From positions 1 through 13,395 of the forward strand of contig CBFGZI010000107.1 in the NCBI GenBank assembly GCA_965653225.1: a DNA stretch of 13,395 nt, given 5' to 3'. Source of the stretch: JALZDI01 sp965653225 (lineage in GTDB: Bacteria; Actinomycetota; Actinomycetes; Propionibacteriales; Nocardioidaceae). Both the position numbers and the translations under genes were made by a program. The notes under the pieces were generated by a model, which did no database searches, was not told the DNA's origin, and worked only from the letters and a program-made list of their open reading frames with translations. Below, one piece after another: positions 6,262 through 13,217 of this stretch; within the stretch, counting starts at the first letter, position 1, and every line of letters starts with the position of its first letter.

Positions 6262-6978
6262 TCACTCCTCGCCGGTGAGCCGGAACGAGCGCAGCCGGTT
6301 GCCGGCGAACCACACCGCCGCCACCGTCACCAATGCCGCGGCCACCAGCGCGTACGGCACGCCGAGGTCGACGTTGAGGTTGAAGTCCTGCGACACGTCC
6401 TGCGCCACGGCGGTTCCCCACTGGGTGACGCTGAACCAGCGGATCCCCGACAGCACCGAACCGAGCAGACCCTCCCACAGCAGCACGTAGACCAGACCGA
6501 ACACCACCGCGTGCCGGGTGACGGCGGCCAGCATCACGAACAGCGCGGAGTACGTCACCCCCGCGAGCAGCGCGCCCAGTCCGTAGCCGATGCCGAGCTC
6601 CGGCACCGACGGGTTCAGGAACAGTCCGGTCAGCACCACCGGCAGCACCCCGAACACGACCACGCAGCCGACCGCGACCACGGTCTTGCTCACCGCGATC
6701 ACCGGGCGCGGCACCGGCTTGGCCAGCAGGTAGACGATCGAGCCGTCGTCGATCTCCGGCGCCAGCACGCCGGTGCCGGCGACCAGGGACACCAACGGCA
6801 CCGTGAGCACCAGCCCCACGCCGTACAAGACACTGGTCAGCGCCGTGCTGTCCTCGCCCGCAAGCACGCGCACCAGCGCCGCGAGCGCGAACAGCACGCC
6901 GGGCAGCACGAACAGCAGCACGCCGCGCCGCCGGCCGAACATGCCGCGCACGGCCAGCCTCACCACGGTGGCGTTCAT
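6262..6978 (-). CDS. ABC-2 type exporter permease (pair 1)
   Basis: A 238-residue integral membrane protein with about six hydrophobic helices (roughly 20-39, 47-71, 98-121, 127-149, 157-177, 205-225). The segment EIDDGSIVYLLAKPVPRP (75-92) after the second helix is typical of ABC-2 permeases. ATG 6978 follows a GAGGGAG Shine-Dalgarno eight bases upstream; a GTG at 7023 would add 15 charged residues and is less likely. It is the last gene of the five-gene unit and follows its ATPase by 46 bases. It should form the membrane channel of an exporter with that ATPase. The substrate is not predictable from sequence. Confidence 0.88.
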   Translation of the reverse strand: MNATVVRLAVRGMFGRRRGVLLFVLPGVLFALAALVRVLAGEDSTALTSVLYGVGLVLTVPLVSLVAGTGVLAPEIDDGSIVYLLAKPVPRPVIAVSKTVVAVGCVVVFGVLPVVLTGLFLNPSVPELGIGYGLGALLAGVTYSALFVMLAAVTRHAVVFGLVYVLLWEGLLGSVLSGIRWFSVTQWGTAVAQDVSQDFNLNVDLGVPYALVAAALVTVAAVWFAGNRLRSFRLTGEE

Positions 6979-7024
6979 CGGCCGGGCTCCCTCGGGGTCG
7001 CGTACGGGTTCGGGTACGGGCACA

Positions 7025-7939
7025 TCACGACGAGATCAGGTAGGAGAAGACGCTCTCGAGGGACTCGTCGGTGGCCGACACCTCCAGCAGGCTGATGTCG
7101 TGCTCGCGCGACAGCCGCGGCAGCAGCCAGCTGAACCGGCCGAAGTCGACCGCCTCCACGTCGATGCCGCCGTTCGGCCGCAGCGACACCGCCCGCGCCG
7201 AGTCGTCGGCGATCAGCGCCGCCGCCAGCCGCCGGTCGTCGGTCGAGCGGATCACGTAGCGGTTCGGCCGGTCGGTCATCAGCCGCCGGATCTCCCCGAA
7301 GTCACCGGACGCGGCGTGCCGGCCCGCCACCAGCACCTCGATCTGGCGCGCCACCTGCTGCACCTCCTCGAGGATGTGCGAGCTGAACAGCACGGTGCGC
7401 CCCTCGTCGCCCATCTGCGCGAGCAGGCCCATCATGTGCATCCGCTGCCGGGGGTCCATGCCGTTGAACGGCTCGTCGAGCAGCAGCACGGACGGGTCGT
7501 GCACCAGCGCCGAGGCCATCTTGATCCGCTGGCGCATGCCCTTGGAGTACGTCGAGATCTGGCGGTCCTGCGCGTCGGCCATCTCCACCGTCGCAACCGC
7601 GCGGTCGGCCGCCGCAGCGGCATCGTCGAGGCCGTGCAGCTCCGCGTTGGCGACCACGAAATGCCGCCCGGTCAGGTGCTCGAACACCGCCTCGCGCTCG
7701 GGCACCAGGCCGACCGTGCGGTACATCTGCTCGTTGCGCCACACCCGCTCGCCGTCCAGCGTGACGGTCCCCGCCGAGGGCGGCAGGAACCCCGACATCA
7801 TCGAGATCAGCGTCGACTTACCCGCCCCGTTCGGTCCGAGCAGCCCGGTCACCCCGGGCCCGATCGTCATGGTCACGTCGTTGACCGCGACCACGTGCCC
7901 GTACCATCGCGACACCGCGGTCAGCTCGATGACGCTCAT
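7025..7939 (-). CDS. ABC transporter ATP-binding protein (pair 1)
   Basis: A 304-residue ATPase: Walker A GPNGAGKST (35-43), a signature reading STYSKGMRQR (129-138) in place of LSGGQ, Walker B VLLLDEP (151-157) and the switch histidine in SSH (186-188). The YSxGMxxR signature is usual for ATPases that work with ABC-2 exporters. Where the Q-loop glutamine is expected the protein has VPERE (79-83), also common in that group. About 85 C-terminal residues form an accessory domain. The start is ATG 7939 with a purine-rich GAGGGGG upstream; it also overlaps, as ATGA, the stop of a 21-codon micro-ORF. It likely energises the permease encoded just downstream. Confidence 0.92.
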   Translation of the reverse strand: MSVIELTAVSRWYGHVVAVNDVTMTIGPGVTGLLGPNGAGKSTLISMMSGFLPPSAGTVTLDGERVWRNEQMYRTVGLVPEREAVFEHLTGRHFVVANAELHGLDDAAAAADRAVATVEMADAQDRQISTYSKGMRQRIKMASALVHDPSVLLLDEPFNGMDPRQRMHMMGLLAQMGDEGRTVLFSSHILEEVQQVARQIEVLVAGRHAASGDFGEIRRLMTDRPNRYVIRSTDDRRLAAALIADDSARAVSLRPNGGIDVEAVDFGRFSWLLPRLSREHDISLLEVSATDESLESVFSYLISS

Positions 7940-8001
7940 CCGCCGTGCCCCCTCGCAGTTCGCCCGTCGCCGCGCTCCGCGCTCACGCCTCGGTCGCTCA
8001 T
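7936..8001 (-). CDS. possible 21-codon micro-ORF bridging two ABC genes
   Basis: The ATG at 8001 overlaps the stop of the upstream permease as ATGA, and its TGA (7936-7938) overlaps the ATG of the downstream ATPase, again as ATGA. The predicted peptide, starting MSDRGVSAERGDGR, is rich in Gly, Arg and charged residues and resembles no family I know. A weak GGCGGGCGG precedes it. It may be a translational-coupling bridge instead of a functional peptide, or chance. GAGCGCGGAGCGCGGCGACGG-like text is common between actinobacterial genes. Confidence 0.25.
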   Translation of the reverse strand: MSDRGVSAERGDGRTARGHGG

Positions 8002-8894
8002 CCGCCCGCCAGCTTCCGGTAGCGCACCATCAGCACCGCCAGCGCACCGCCGATGGCCAGCAGACCCGCGACCAGGTAGGCCAGGCCACCGCCGACGCTC
8101 GCCGGCGTGGTCATGGACAGGGGCACCGGTGCGCCGAAGACCGACACCAGCAGCCCGCTGACCAGCGTGTACGGCGAGAACGCGCCGGCGACCACCCCGA
8201 CGGCGGTGGCGTCGAAGCTCTCCCCGATCCCCATCACCGCACGCACCACGGCGTAGCCCAGCACCAGCACGACGACGATCGCCGCCACCGCCAGCCCCCG
8301 CCGGGGCGTGACCGCGGCGACCACCGACGCCACGGCCGCCAGCAGCGCGGACAGCAGCAGCACCCCGAGCACGGCCACCAGGAAGTCGACGGTCTCGCGG
8401 CCCACCGGCAGCCCGGCCAGCAGACCGCCGAGGTAGAGCACCAGCAGCGGCGCCGTCATCAGCAGCACGATCGCGGTGGTCAGCGACGCGTAGCGCACCA
8501 GCACGAACGTGGTACGCCGCAGCGGACGCGCGAAGTACAGCGCCAGCGTGTGGTAGCGGATGTCGCGCGAGAACAGCACCGGCGCCTGTGCCGCCACGAA
8601 CACCGAGATCAGGAGCTGGACCGTCACCGGGAAGCTGGTGTAGGGCACGATCTGCTCGGTGAAGGTCGGCACCACCACGATGACGCCCACGAGGATCACC
8701 GCCGGCAGCAGCATCAGGCCCACCAGGCCGAACGGCAGCACCTTCGAGCGCCCGGAGCGGCCGAGGCCGAACCCGTGCCGGACGCCGAGCTTGTACAGCG
8801 ACCAGGCGACGTATCCCGCGCCGTGCCGGACCCCCTCGTACGGCCGGTAGCCGATGTCGTGGATGACCGCGCGGCGTTCAGGCTGGACCGACAT
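7998..8894 (-). CDS. ABC-2 type exporter permease (pair 2)
   Basis: A 298-residue membrane protein with a conserved cytosolic N-terminus AVIHDIGYRPYEGVRHG (9-25), then about seven hydrophobic segments (near 54-76, 88-105, 130-160, 170-197, 201-220, 237-255, 267-292). SRDIRYHTLALYFARPLRR (109-127) follows the second segment, the usual place for the ABC-2 loop that contacts the ATPase. The start is ATG 8894, behind GGAGGT at 5-nt spacing; the GTG at 8900 lies inside that Shine-Dalgarno. The start overlaps the end of the preceding ATPase gene by 17 bases, so coupled translation is likely. Exported substrate unknown. Confidence 0.88.
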   Translation of the reverse strand: MSVQPERRAVIHDIGYRPYEGVRHGAGYVAWSLYKLGVRHGFGLGRSGRSKVLPFGLVGLMLLPAVILVGVIVVVPTFTEQIVPYTSFPVTVQLLISVFVAAQAPVLFSRDIRYHTLALYFARPLRRTTFVLVRYASLTTAIVLLMTAPLLVLYLGGLLAGLPVGRETVDFLVAVLGVLLLSALLAAVASVVAAVTPRRGLAVAAIVVVLVLGYAVVRAVMGIGESFDATAVGVVAGAFSPYTLVSGLLVSVFGAPVPLSMTTPASVGGGLAYLVAGLLAIGGALAVLMVRYRKLAGG

Positions 8895-9861
8895 CGTCAC
8901 CTCCGGCGTCGTCGCGGAAGACCTCCTCGATCCGGTGCCGGCCCTGCTCCAGCCGCACCAGCCCGAGGCCGAGGTCCACGGTCGTGTCGCGGATCAGGTC
9001 GTAGACGCCGTCGCCGCCGTCGGCCACCGCGAGCCCTCTGCCATCGGGGCGCACCCGCAGGCCGGCCCGCGCCAGCTCGTGACCGAGCCGGTCCCGCGCG
9101 GGCGGCTCGTGGCCGGCAGCACCTTCGCTGCCGTCCGCGCCCGACCCGCCTGGCGTGGCGTCCTGCACCTCCACGAGCAGCACCCCGGTCGCCTGGGTGA
9201 ACTCCGCCGTGGCCGAGGACCGGAGCAGCCGGCCCGCGTCGAGGATCACCACGTGGTCGCTGATCCGCTCCAGCTCACCGAGCAGGTGTGAGGTGACGAG
9301 GACGGCGATCCCGAACTCGGTGCCGATCCGGCGGATGAGCTCGAGCATGTCGTCACGCGCGGCCGGGTCGAGCCCGTTGGTCGGCTCGTCCAGCAGCACC
9401 AGCGCGGGGTCGTGCACCAGAGCCTGCGCCAGCTTCACCCGCTGGCGCATGCCGGTGGAGTAGCCGCCGATGGGCCGGTAGCGCTCCTCGGCCAGGCCCA
9501 CGTGCCGCAGCACGTCGGCGGCGCGCTCGCGGGCGGCGGTCGCCGGCAGCCCCGACATCTGGCCGAGGTGCATCACCAGCTCCGACGCGGACACGTCGGG
9601 CGGCAGGCAGTCGTGCTCGGGCATGTAGCCGACCTCGGCCCGGATCGCCTCGCCCTCGACCACGACGTCCCTGCCGAGGACGTGCGCCGTGCCTGAAGTC
9701 GCGGGCAGCAGGCCGAGCAGGATCTTGATCAGCGTGGACTTGCCGGCGCCGTTCGCGCCGACCAGCCCGGTGACGCCGTCACCGACCGCGATGGTGAGCC
9801 GGTCCAACGCCGTCACCCGCGGGAACGTCTTCGTCAGCTCGGACGTGGCGATCACCGGCAC
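8878..9861 (-). CDS. ABC transporter ATP-binding protein (pair 2)
   Basis: A 327-residue ATPase with Walker A GANGAGKST (35-43), signature GGYSTGMRQR (132-141), Walker B LVLLDEP (154-160) and the switch histidine in SH (191-192). Like its paralogue it has Glu where the Q-loop Gln is expected (YMPEHD, 79-84). The C-terminal accessory region has a Gly/Ser/Ala-rich insertion (about 233-250), the least conserved-looking part. The start is GTG 9861: TAGGTT sits at exactly -12 to -7 and there is no Shine-Dalgarno. The gene starts 4 bases after the acylase stop, so both read-through and its own promoter are possible. It is the partner of the overlapping downstream permease. Confidence 0.92.
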   Translation of the reverse strand: MPVIATSELTKTFPRVTALDRLTIAVGDGVTGLVGANGAGKSTLIKILLGLLPATSGTAHVLGRDVVVEGEAIRAEVGYMPEHDCLPPDVSASELVMHLGQMSGLPATAARERAADVLRHVGLAEERYRPIGGYSTGMRQRVKLAQALVHDPALVLLDEPTNGLDPAARDDMLELIRRIGTEFGIAVLVTSHLLGELERISDHVVILDAGRLLRSSATAEFTQATGVLLVEVQDATPGGSGADGSEGAAGHEPPARDRLGHELARAGLRVRPDGRGLAVADGGDGVYDLIRDTTVDLGLGLVRLEQGRHRIEEVFRDDAGGDDVGPA

Positions 9862-9865
9862 GGTC

Positions 9866-12460
9866 TCAACCTAATCCGTCCGACGGGACCTCGGGCCGCT
9901 TCGGCACAAGTCGCAGCTCCTCGGCGGAGGCGTTGCCGACGGCCGCCAGCGAGAACGGCCACGGCGTGGTCTCACCGTCGCGCCACAGCGGGAACTGGTC
10001 GTCATAGTGCGGGTCGAACGCGTGCCCGGACGCGCCGGTCAGGTTCACCCAGCGCGACGAGTCCAGGTTGCCCAGCGACACCACCATCCGCATCGACGGC
10101 ACCCAGTCGACGCCGTACCCCTTCGACGCGGTCCAGCCGGTCGCGTCGACGACCGAGTCTCCGCCGCCGACCTCGTACGGCCCGCGGTTGAGCAGCCGGT
10201 CGACGATCGGGTTGCCCGACCGGCCCATCGGCTCCTGCACCAGCTTCAGCTGGTGCAGGTGGCCCCAGGTCCACAGCGAGGGGTCGCGGGCCTGCTGGCG
10301 GGTGATCTCGTAGCGCGCGGCCGCCATCGACGACCGGAGGATGTCGTCGCGGGTCTCCTCGACGTTCTCCGTGCGGACGTTGTCCCACCAGTGGCTGTGC
10401 GGGTCGCGCAGCAGGTTGCGCACCACCTCGAACCACCGGTCGCTGCCGTCGGGCCAGACCGACCGGGGCAGCTGGTCGTGGAAGGTCCTCGCCAGCAGGT
10501 TGCGCCAGACCACGTTGAAGTACGCGGCACCGGCCGAGTCGGCCGGCTGGCGCAGGTCCCAGTCCTGCAGGACGCGCTGACCCTGTCGTACGTAGTGCCG
10601 GCCGATTCTCAGCTTCAGCAGGTAGGGCAGCAGCGTGGCCGCCATGCCGTTGCGGGAGTCCATCTGCATCGCGGCCATGTCCTTGACGGTCAGCGAGCCG
10701 TCTCCCTCGAGCAGGTCCTGGATGCGCTGGCTGCGGTAGCCGTACGACCACGAGTCACCCAGGTAGAAGGGGTACGACGGCTCCGCGACCTGCTGGTTGG
10801 CCGACACGACGTAGCCGCTCTTGGGGTCGAGCACGTTCGGCAGCGCACGGAACGGCACGTAGCCGGTCCACCGGTAGTCGGGGTCCCACCCCGGCACGGG
10901 CCAGTCGCCGGTGCCGGTGCGACGGATCGGGATCCGGCCGGGCGCCTGGTAGCCGATGTGCCCGGCGGCGTCGGCGTAGACCAGGTTCTGCGTCGGCACC
11001 GCGAAGTCGCGGGCGGCGGCCCGGAAGTCGTCCCAGTTGCGGGCGGCGTCGATGCCGAACAGGGCGTCGGCGGTGTTGTTCGGGTCGAGCGCCGTCCAGC
11101 GCAGCGCGACGGCCATCTGGGTTCCGGTGGCGCCCGGGTCGGCCTTCACGTCCGAGGGGAGCCGGTCGGAGCCGAGCGCGGCGACCTGCCGCATCTGGTC
11201 GTCGACGTCGGAGATCAGCGGGCCGTCCCGGGTCGAGCGCACGGTGGTCGTGACCGTACGGCCGCCGGCGACGTGGAACGTCTCCTGGTGCGTCTTCAGC
11301 GGCAGGTCGCGGCCGTCGTAGCGGTAGGAGTTGCCGTGCACGCGCTCGAGGTAGAGGTCGGTCACGTCCGCGGGCATGGTGGTCATACCCCAGGCGATGC
11401 GGTCGTTGTGCCCGATCACCACGCCCGGCAGCCCCGCGAAGGTGAAGCCGGACACGTCGAACGGGCAGCTCGGGCTGATGTCGGTGCAGTGCAGGCCCAT
11501 CTGGTACCAGACGCTGGGCATCGTCGGCGCCAGGTGCGGGTCGCTGGCCAGCAGCGGCTTCCCGGTGCCGCTGCGCTGCCCCGACACCGCCCACGCGTTG
11601 GACCCGATCCCGGAGCCGGTGCCGAGCAGCCGTGGCAGGCCCCGGGAGGCCCGTTGGACGCCCCGCATCTCCCGCACGGCAGGCGCCGAGGACGCCGCCG
11701 GCACGGGGCGGCCTGCGGAGGCGGGCGTGGCGTCCTGCCGGTACACCCCACCGACGACGGCGCCCTGCGTCACGACCGGGTCGTGCCGGTGCACGGGGTA
11801 GGGCGGGTACAGGTCGTCGACCTCGGACTGTGTGAGGACCGAGGACGCCAGCGTGCGGTCGACCTCGTCGGGCATGTTGCTGCGCAGGTCCCACGCCATC
11901 GCCTTCAGCCAGGCCAGCGAGTCGACCGGCGTCCACTCGTCGGGGGCGTAGTCGGAGCCGCCGAGGCCGAGCAGGCCGTACTCCAGGGACAGCTGGGTCG
12001 TCCCGCGGCCGTCGAGGTAGGCGTTGACGCCGGCGGAGAACGCCTCGAGGTACTCGCGGGTGCTGGCGTCGAGGAGCGCGAACTCCCGCGCGGCCACGTC
12101 ATGCCATCCCATCGTCCGGACGAACATGTCGGTCTCCAGCGCCTGCGGGCCGAACAGCTCGCTGAGCCGGCCCGAGGTGACGTGCCGGCGGAAGTCCATC
12201 TGGAAGAACCGGTCCTGCGCCTGCACGTAGCCCTGGGCGAAGAACAGGTCGTCGGAGTTGTGGGCGTAGATCTGGGGCACGCCGTACTGGTCGCGCACCA
12301 CCCGCACCTCGTTCTTCAGGCCCGGGACCTCCAGCGTGCCGTCGGTCTGCGGGAACGAACGCCGCACGAACCAGAACGACAGCCCGGCCCCCAGAGAAAG
12401 CACCAGCGCCAGCACGACAGCCACGATGGTGGCGATGCGGCGGAGACGAAGCACGCACAC
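9866..12460 (-). CDS. penicillin acylase family (Ntn hydrolase), membrane-anchored or secreted
   Basis: An 864-residue precursor of the S45 acylase family, which cleaves amide bonds in substrates such as penicillins, acyl-homoserine lactones or lipopeptides. An N-terminal hydrophobic helix (about 8-31) after a basic start suggests Sec export with a signal anchor or signal peptide; there is no lipobox. The alpha-chain has VVRDQYGVPQIYA (54-66) and FAQGYVQAQDRFFQMDFRR (74-92). The autocleavage site is GIGSNAWAVSG, making Ser287 the catalytic N-terminal residue of the beta-chain. ASDPHL (305-310) and GHNDRIAWGMT follow, as in the family. The start is GTG 12460 without Shine-Dalgarno; GTG 12454 fits a CACAAT box at leaderless spacing. 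It precedes two ABC exporter pairs. The substrate is unknown. Confidence 0.93.
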   Translation of the reverse strand: MCVLRLRRIATIVAVVLALVLSLGAGLSFWFVRRSFPQTDGTLEVPGLKNEVRVVRDQYGVPQIYAHNSDDLFFAQGYVQAQDRFFQMDFRRHVTSGRLSELFGPQALETDMFVRTMGWHDVAAREFALLDASTREYLEAFSAGVNAYLDGRGTTQLSLEYGLLGLGGSDYAPDEWTPVDSLAWLKAMAWDLRSNMPDEVDRTLASSVLTQSEVDDLYPPYPVHRHDPVVTQGAVVGGVYRQDATPASAGRPVPAASSAPAVREMRGVQRASRGLPRLLGTGSGIGSNAWAVSGQRSGTGKPLLASDPHLAPTMPSVWYQMGLHCTDISPSCPFDVSGFTFAGLPGVVIGHNDRIAWGMTTMPADVTDLYLERVHGNSYRYDGRDLPLKTHQETFHVAGGRTVTTTVRSTRDGPLISDVDDQMRQVAALGSDRLPSDVKADPGATGTQMAVALRWTALDPNNTADALFGIDAARNWDDFRAAARDFAVPTQNLVYADAAGHIGYQAPGRIPIRRTGTGDWPVPGWDPDYRWTGYVPFRALPNVLDPKSGYVVSANQQVAEPSYPFYLGDSWSYGYRSQRIQDLLEGDGSLTVKDMAAMQMDSRNGMAATLLPYLLKLRIGRHYVRQGQRVLQDWDLRQPADSAGAAYFNVVWRNLLARTFHDQLPRSVWPDGSDRWFEVVRNLLRDPHSHWWDNVRTENVEETRDDILRSSMAAARYEITRQQARDPSLWTWGHLHQLKLVQEPMGRSGNPIVDRLLNRGPYEVGGGDSVVDATGWTASKGYGVDWVPSMRMVVSLGNLDSSRWVNLTGASGHAFDPHYDDQFPLWRDGETTPWPFSLAAVGNASAEELRLVPKRPEVPSDGLG
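9868..9873 (-). promoter_or_regulatory. -10 box TAGGTT for leaderless ABC ATPase
   Basis: On the minus strand TAGGTT occupies -12 to -7 before GTG 9861 and lies within the last codons of the acylase gene, its final T overlapping the TGA stop. No matching -35 is evident. It would let the exporter genes be transcribed without the acylase. Confidence 0.45.
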
Positions 12461-12487
12461 ATTGTGGAGGGTGGGTCGTCGATCACC

Positions 12488-12516
12488 TTCGACCCGGTCG
12501 GGCCCTGTGGCACAAT
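12488..12516 (+). promoter_or_regulatory. candidate promoter of the ruc-like gene
   Basis: A TTCGAC hexamer (12488-12493) and a CACAAT hexamer (12511-12516) are separated by 17 bp, giving an expected transcription start near 12523, inside the CIRCE-like element. The -10 matches TATAAT at four of six positions; the -35 is weak. No SigH/SigR-type GGAAT...GTT pair was seen. Confidence 0.45.
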
Positions 12517-12542
12517 TGGCAGTCGAAGGGGTTGAGTGCTAA
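12516..12542. promoter_or_regulatory. CIRCE-like HrcA operator
   Basis: The element reads TTGGCAGTC-N9-GAGTGCTAA. The CIRCE consensus is TTAGCACTC-N9-GAGTGCTAA. The right half is perfect, the left half matches 7 of 9, and the spacer is exactly nine bases. Position 3 of the left half still allows a G·T pair, leaving one true mismatch in the inverted repeat. It overlaps the predicted transcription start and lies 27 bases before the GTG of the ruc-like gene, the usual place for HrcA repression. HrcA is the repressor of groEL/dnaK-type genes. Confidence 0.75.
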
Positions 12543-12569
12543 GCCCCGCGCAACGCCCGAGGAGACGAC

Positions 12570-12914
12570 GTGCCGACCTACCAGTACGCCTGCACCGAGT
12601 GCGACGAGCAGCTCGAGGTGCGACAGAGCTTCAGCGACGACGCGCTGACCGTGTGCCCCTCCTGCGAGGGTCGCCTGCGCAAGGTCTTCAGCGCAGTGGG
12701 CGTGGTCTTCAAGGGGTCCGGCTTCTACAAGACCGACAGCCGCAAGGCTCCCGACTCCGGCGGCTCGGGCAGCGAGTCCGGCTCCGGCAAGGGCGGCGAG
12801 AAGAGCTCGGGCACGAGCTCCGGCAAGGAGTCCTCCGGGTCCTCGAGCAAGTCGGGTGACTCGTCCGGTTCGTCCTCCTCGTCGTCCTCGTCGTCCAAGT
12901 CCTCCGCCGCCTGA
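12570..12914 (+). CDS. ruc: FmdB/Ruc-family zinc-ribbon protein, putative redox-regulated chaperone
   Basis: This 114-residue protein has an N-terminal zinc ribbon: MPTYQYACTEC with Cys8 and Cys11, then Cys29 and Cys32 in CPSC, followed by LRKVFSAVGVVFKGSGFYKTD (36-56). From about residue 57 the rest is a Gly/Ser/Lys-rich, surely disordered tail ending in nine consecutive serines and KSSAA. M. tuberculosis Ruc (Rv0991c) has this architecture; on oxidation it becomes a holdase that passes clients to DnaK and is co-regulated with hsp60/hsp70. A CIRCE-like site upstream supports the same role here. The start is GTG 12570, with GAGGAG (12559-12564) 5 nt upstream. The older FmdB regulator annotation is the alternative name. 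Confidence 0.9.
   Translation: MPTYQYACTECDEQLEVRQSFSDDALTVCPSCEGRLRKVFSAVGVVFKGSGFYKTDSRKAPDSGGSGSESGSGKGGEKSSGTSSGKESSGSSSKSGDSSGSSSSSSSSSKSSAA
12870..12896 (+). repeat. TCG/TCC triplet tract encoding nine serines
   Basis: Nine consecutive serine codons (TCG TCC TCC TCG TCG TCC TCG TCG TCC) encode residues 101-109 of the ruc-like protein. Being triplets, gains or losses would lengthen or shorten the disordered tail without a frameshift. Confidence 0.7.
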
Positions 12915-13006
12915 GCCTGGCTGGCTCCGGCGCCTCCGGCTTCGCCGCCTCCGGCTTCGCGGCCCCCTTGCGCCGTGCCGCGGCATCCGCGCGGGTGCGG
13001 TTTGCG
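12915..13006. other. GC-rich gap after ruc-like gene with short direct and inverted repeats
   Basis: No gene is seen. A 14-bp direct repeat GCCTCCGGCTTCGC occurs at 12932-12945 and 12947-12960, and TGCCGCGGCA at 12976-12985 is a perfect 10-bp palindrome. One of these could help end the ruc-like transcript, but no classical stem with a U-tract is present. Minus-strand reading frames across here look like arginine/proline-rich noise. Confidence 0.4.
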
Positions 13007-13183
13007 TGGGCATCCCCGGGTCGGTTCGCGCGCGTGTCCGGCCACCTGGGGCTGTGGTGGCGAAAGGACGGCAGCTAGGAGGGCGGGCGTTGCCGTCCGC
13101 TGGGAGGTGCCTCGGGCGCCGACCACAGGCCATGTAACCGGGTGTTACGGACACTCTCCTCGGCGCATGAACCGAGGAAAGTG
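13007..13183. repeat. ~177-bp structured intergenic repeat, copy 1
   Basis: Matches 13218-13395 along its whole length; the last 55 bases are identical, as is a 32-base block starting at 13028. Internal inverted repeats are GCGGGCG/CGTCCGC (13083-13089, 13094-13100), GGTGCC/GGCGCC (13106-13111, 13115-13120), GTAAC/GTTAC (13134-13138, 13144-13148) and a terminal 12-base arm pair (13152-13163, 13172-13183; 11 of 12 pairs, 8-nt loop). The repeat boundary coincides with the terminal hairpin. A one-base indel relative to copy 2 argues against coding. Function unknown. Confidence 0.8.
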
Positions 13184-13217
13184 ACCACCAGCCGTGGGGA
13201 GTGGCCGCGGTCGGCCC

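Noticed and set aside
7025..9861. Defective ABC ATPases because Glu replaces the Q-loop Gln and the LSGGQ motif is missing.
   Set aside because: Both proteins share the YSxGMxxR signature and the Glu, which are usual in ABC-2 exporter ATPases. Walker A, Walker B and the switch His are intact.
10007..12535. A plus-strand open frame of ~840 codons opposite the acylase.
   Set aside because: It mirrors the acylase codons, has low-complexity Arg/Val/Gly/His composition and no recognisable domain. The minus strand carries the complete acylase with its catalytic site.
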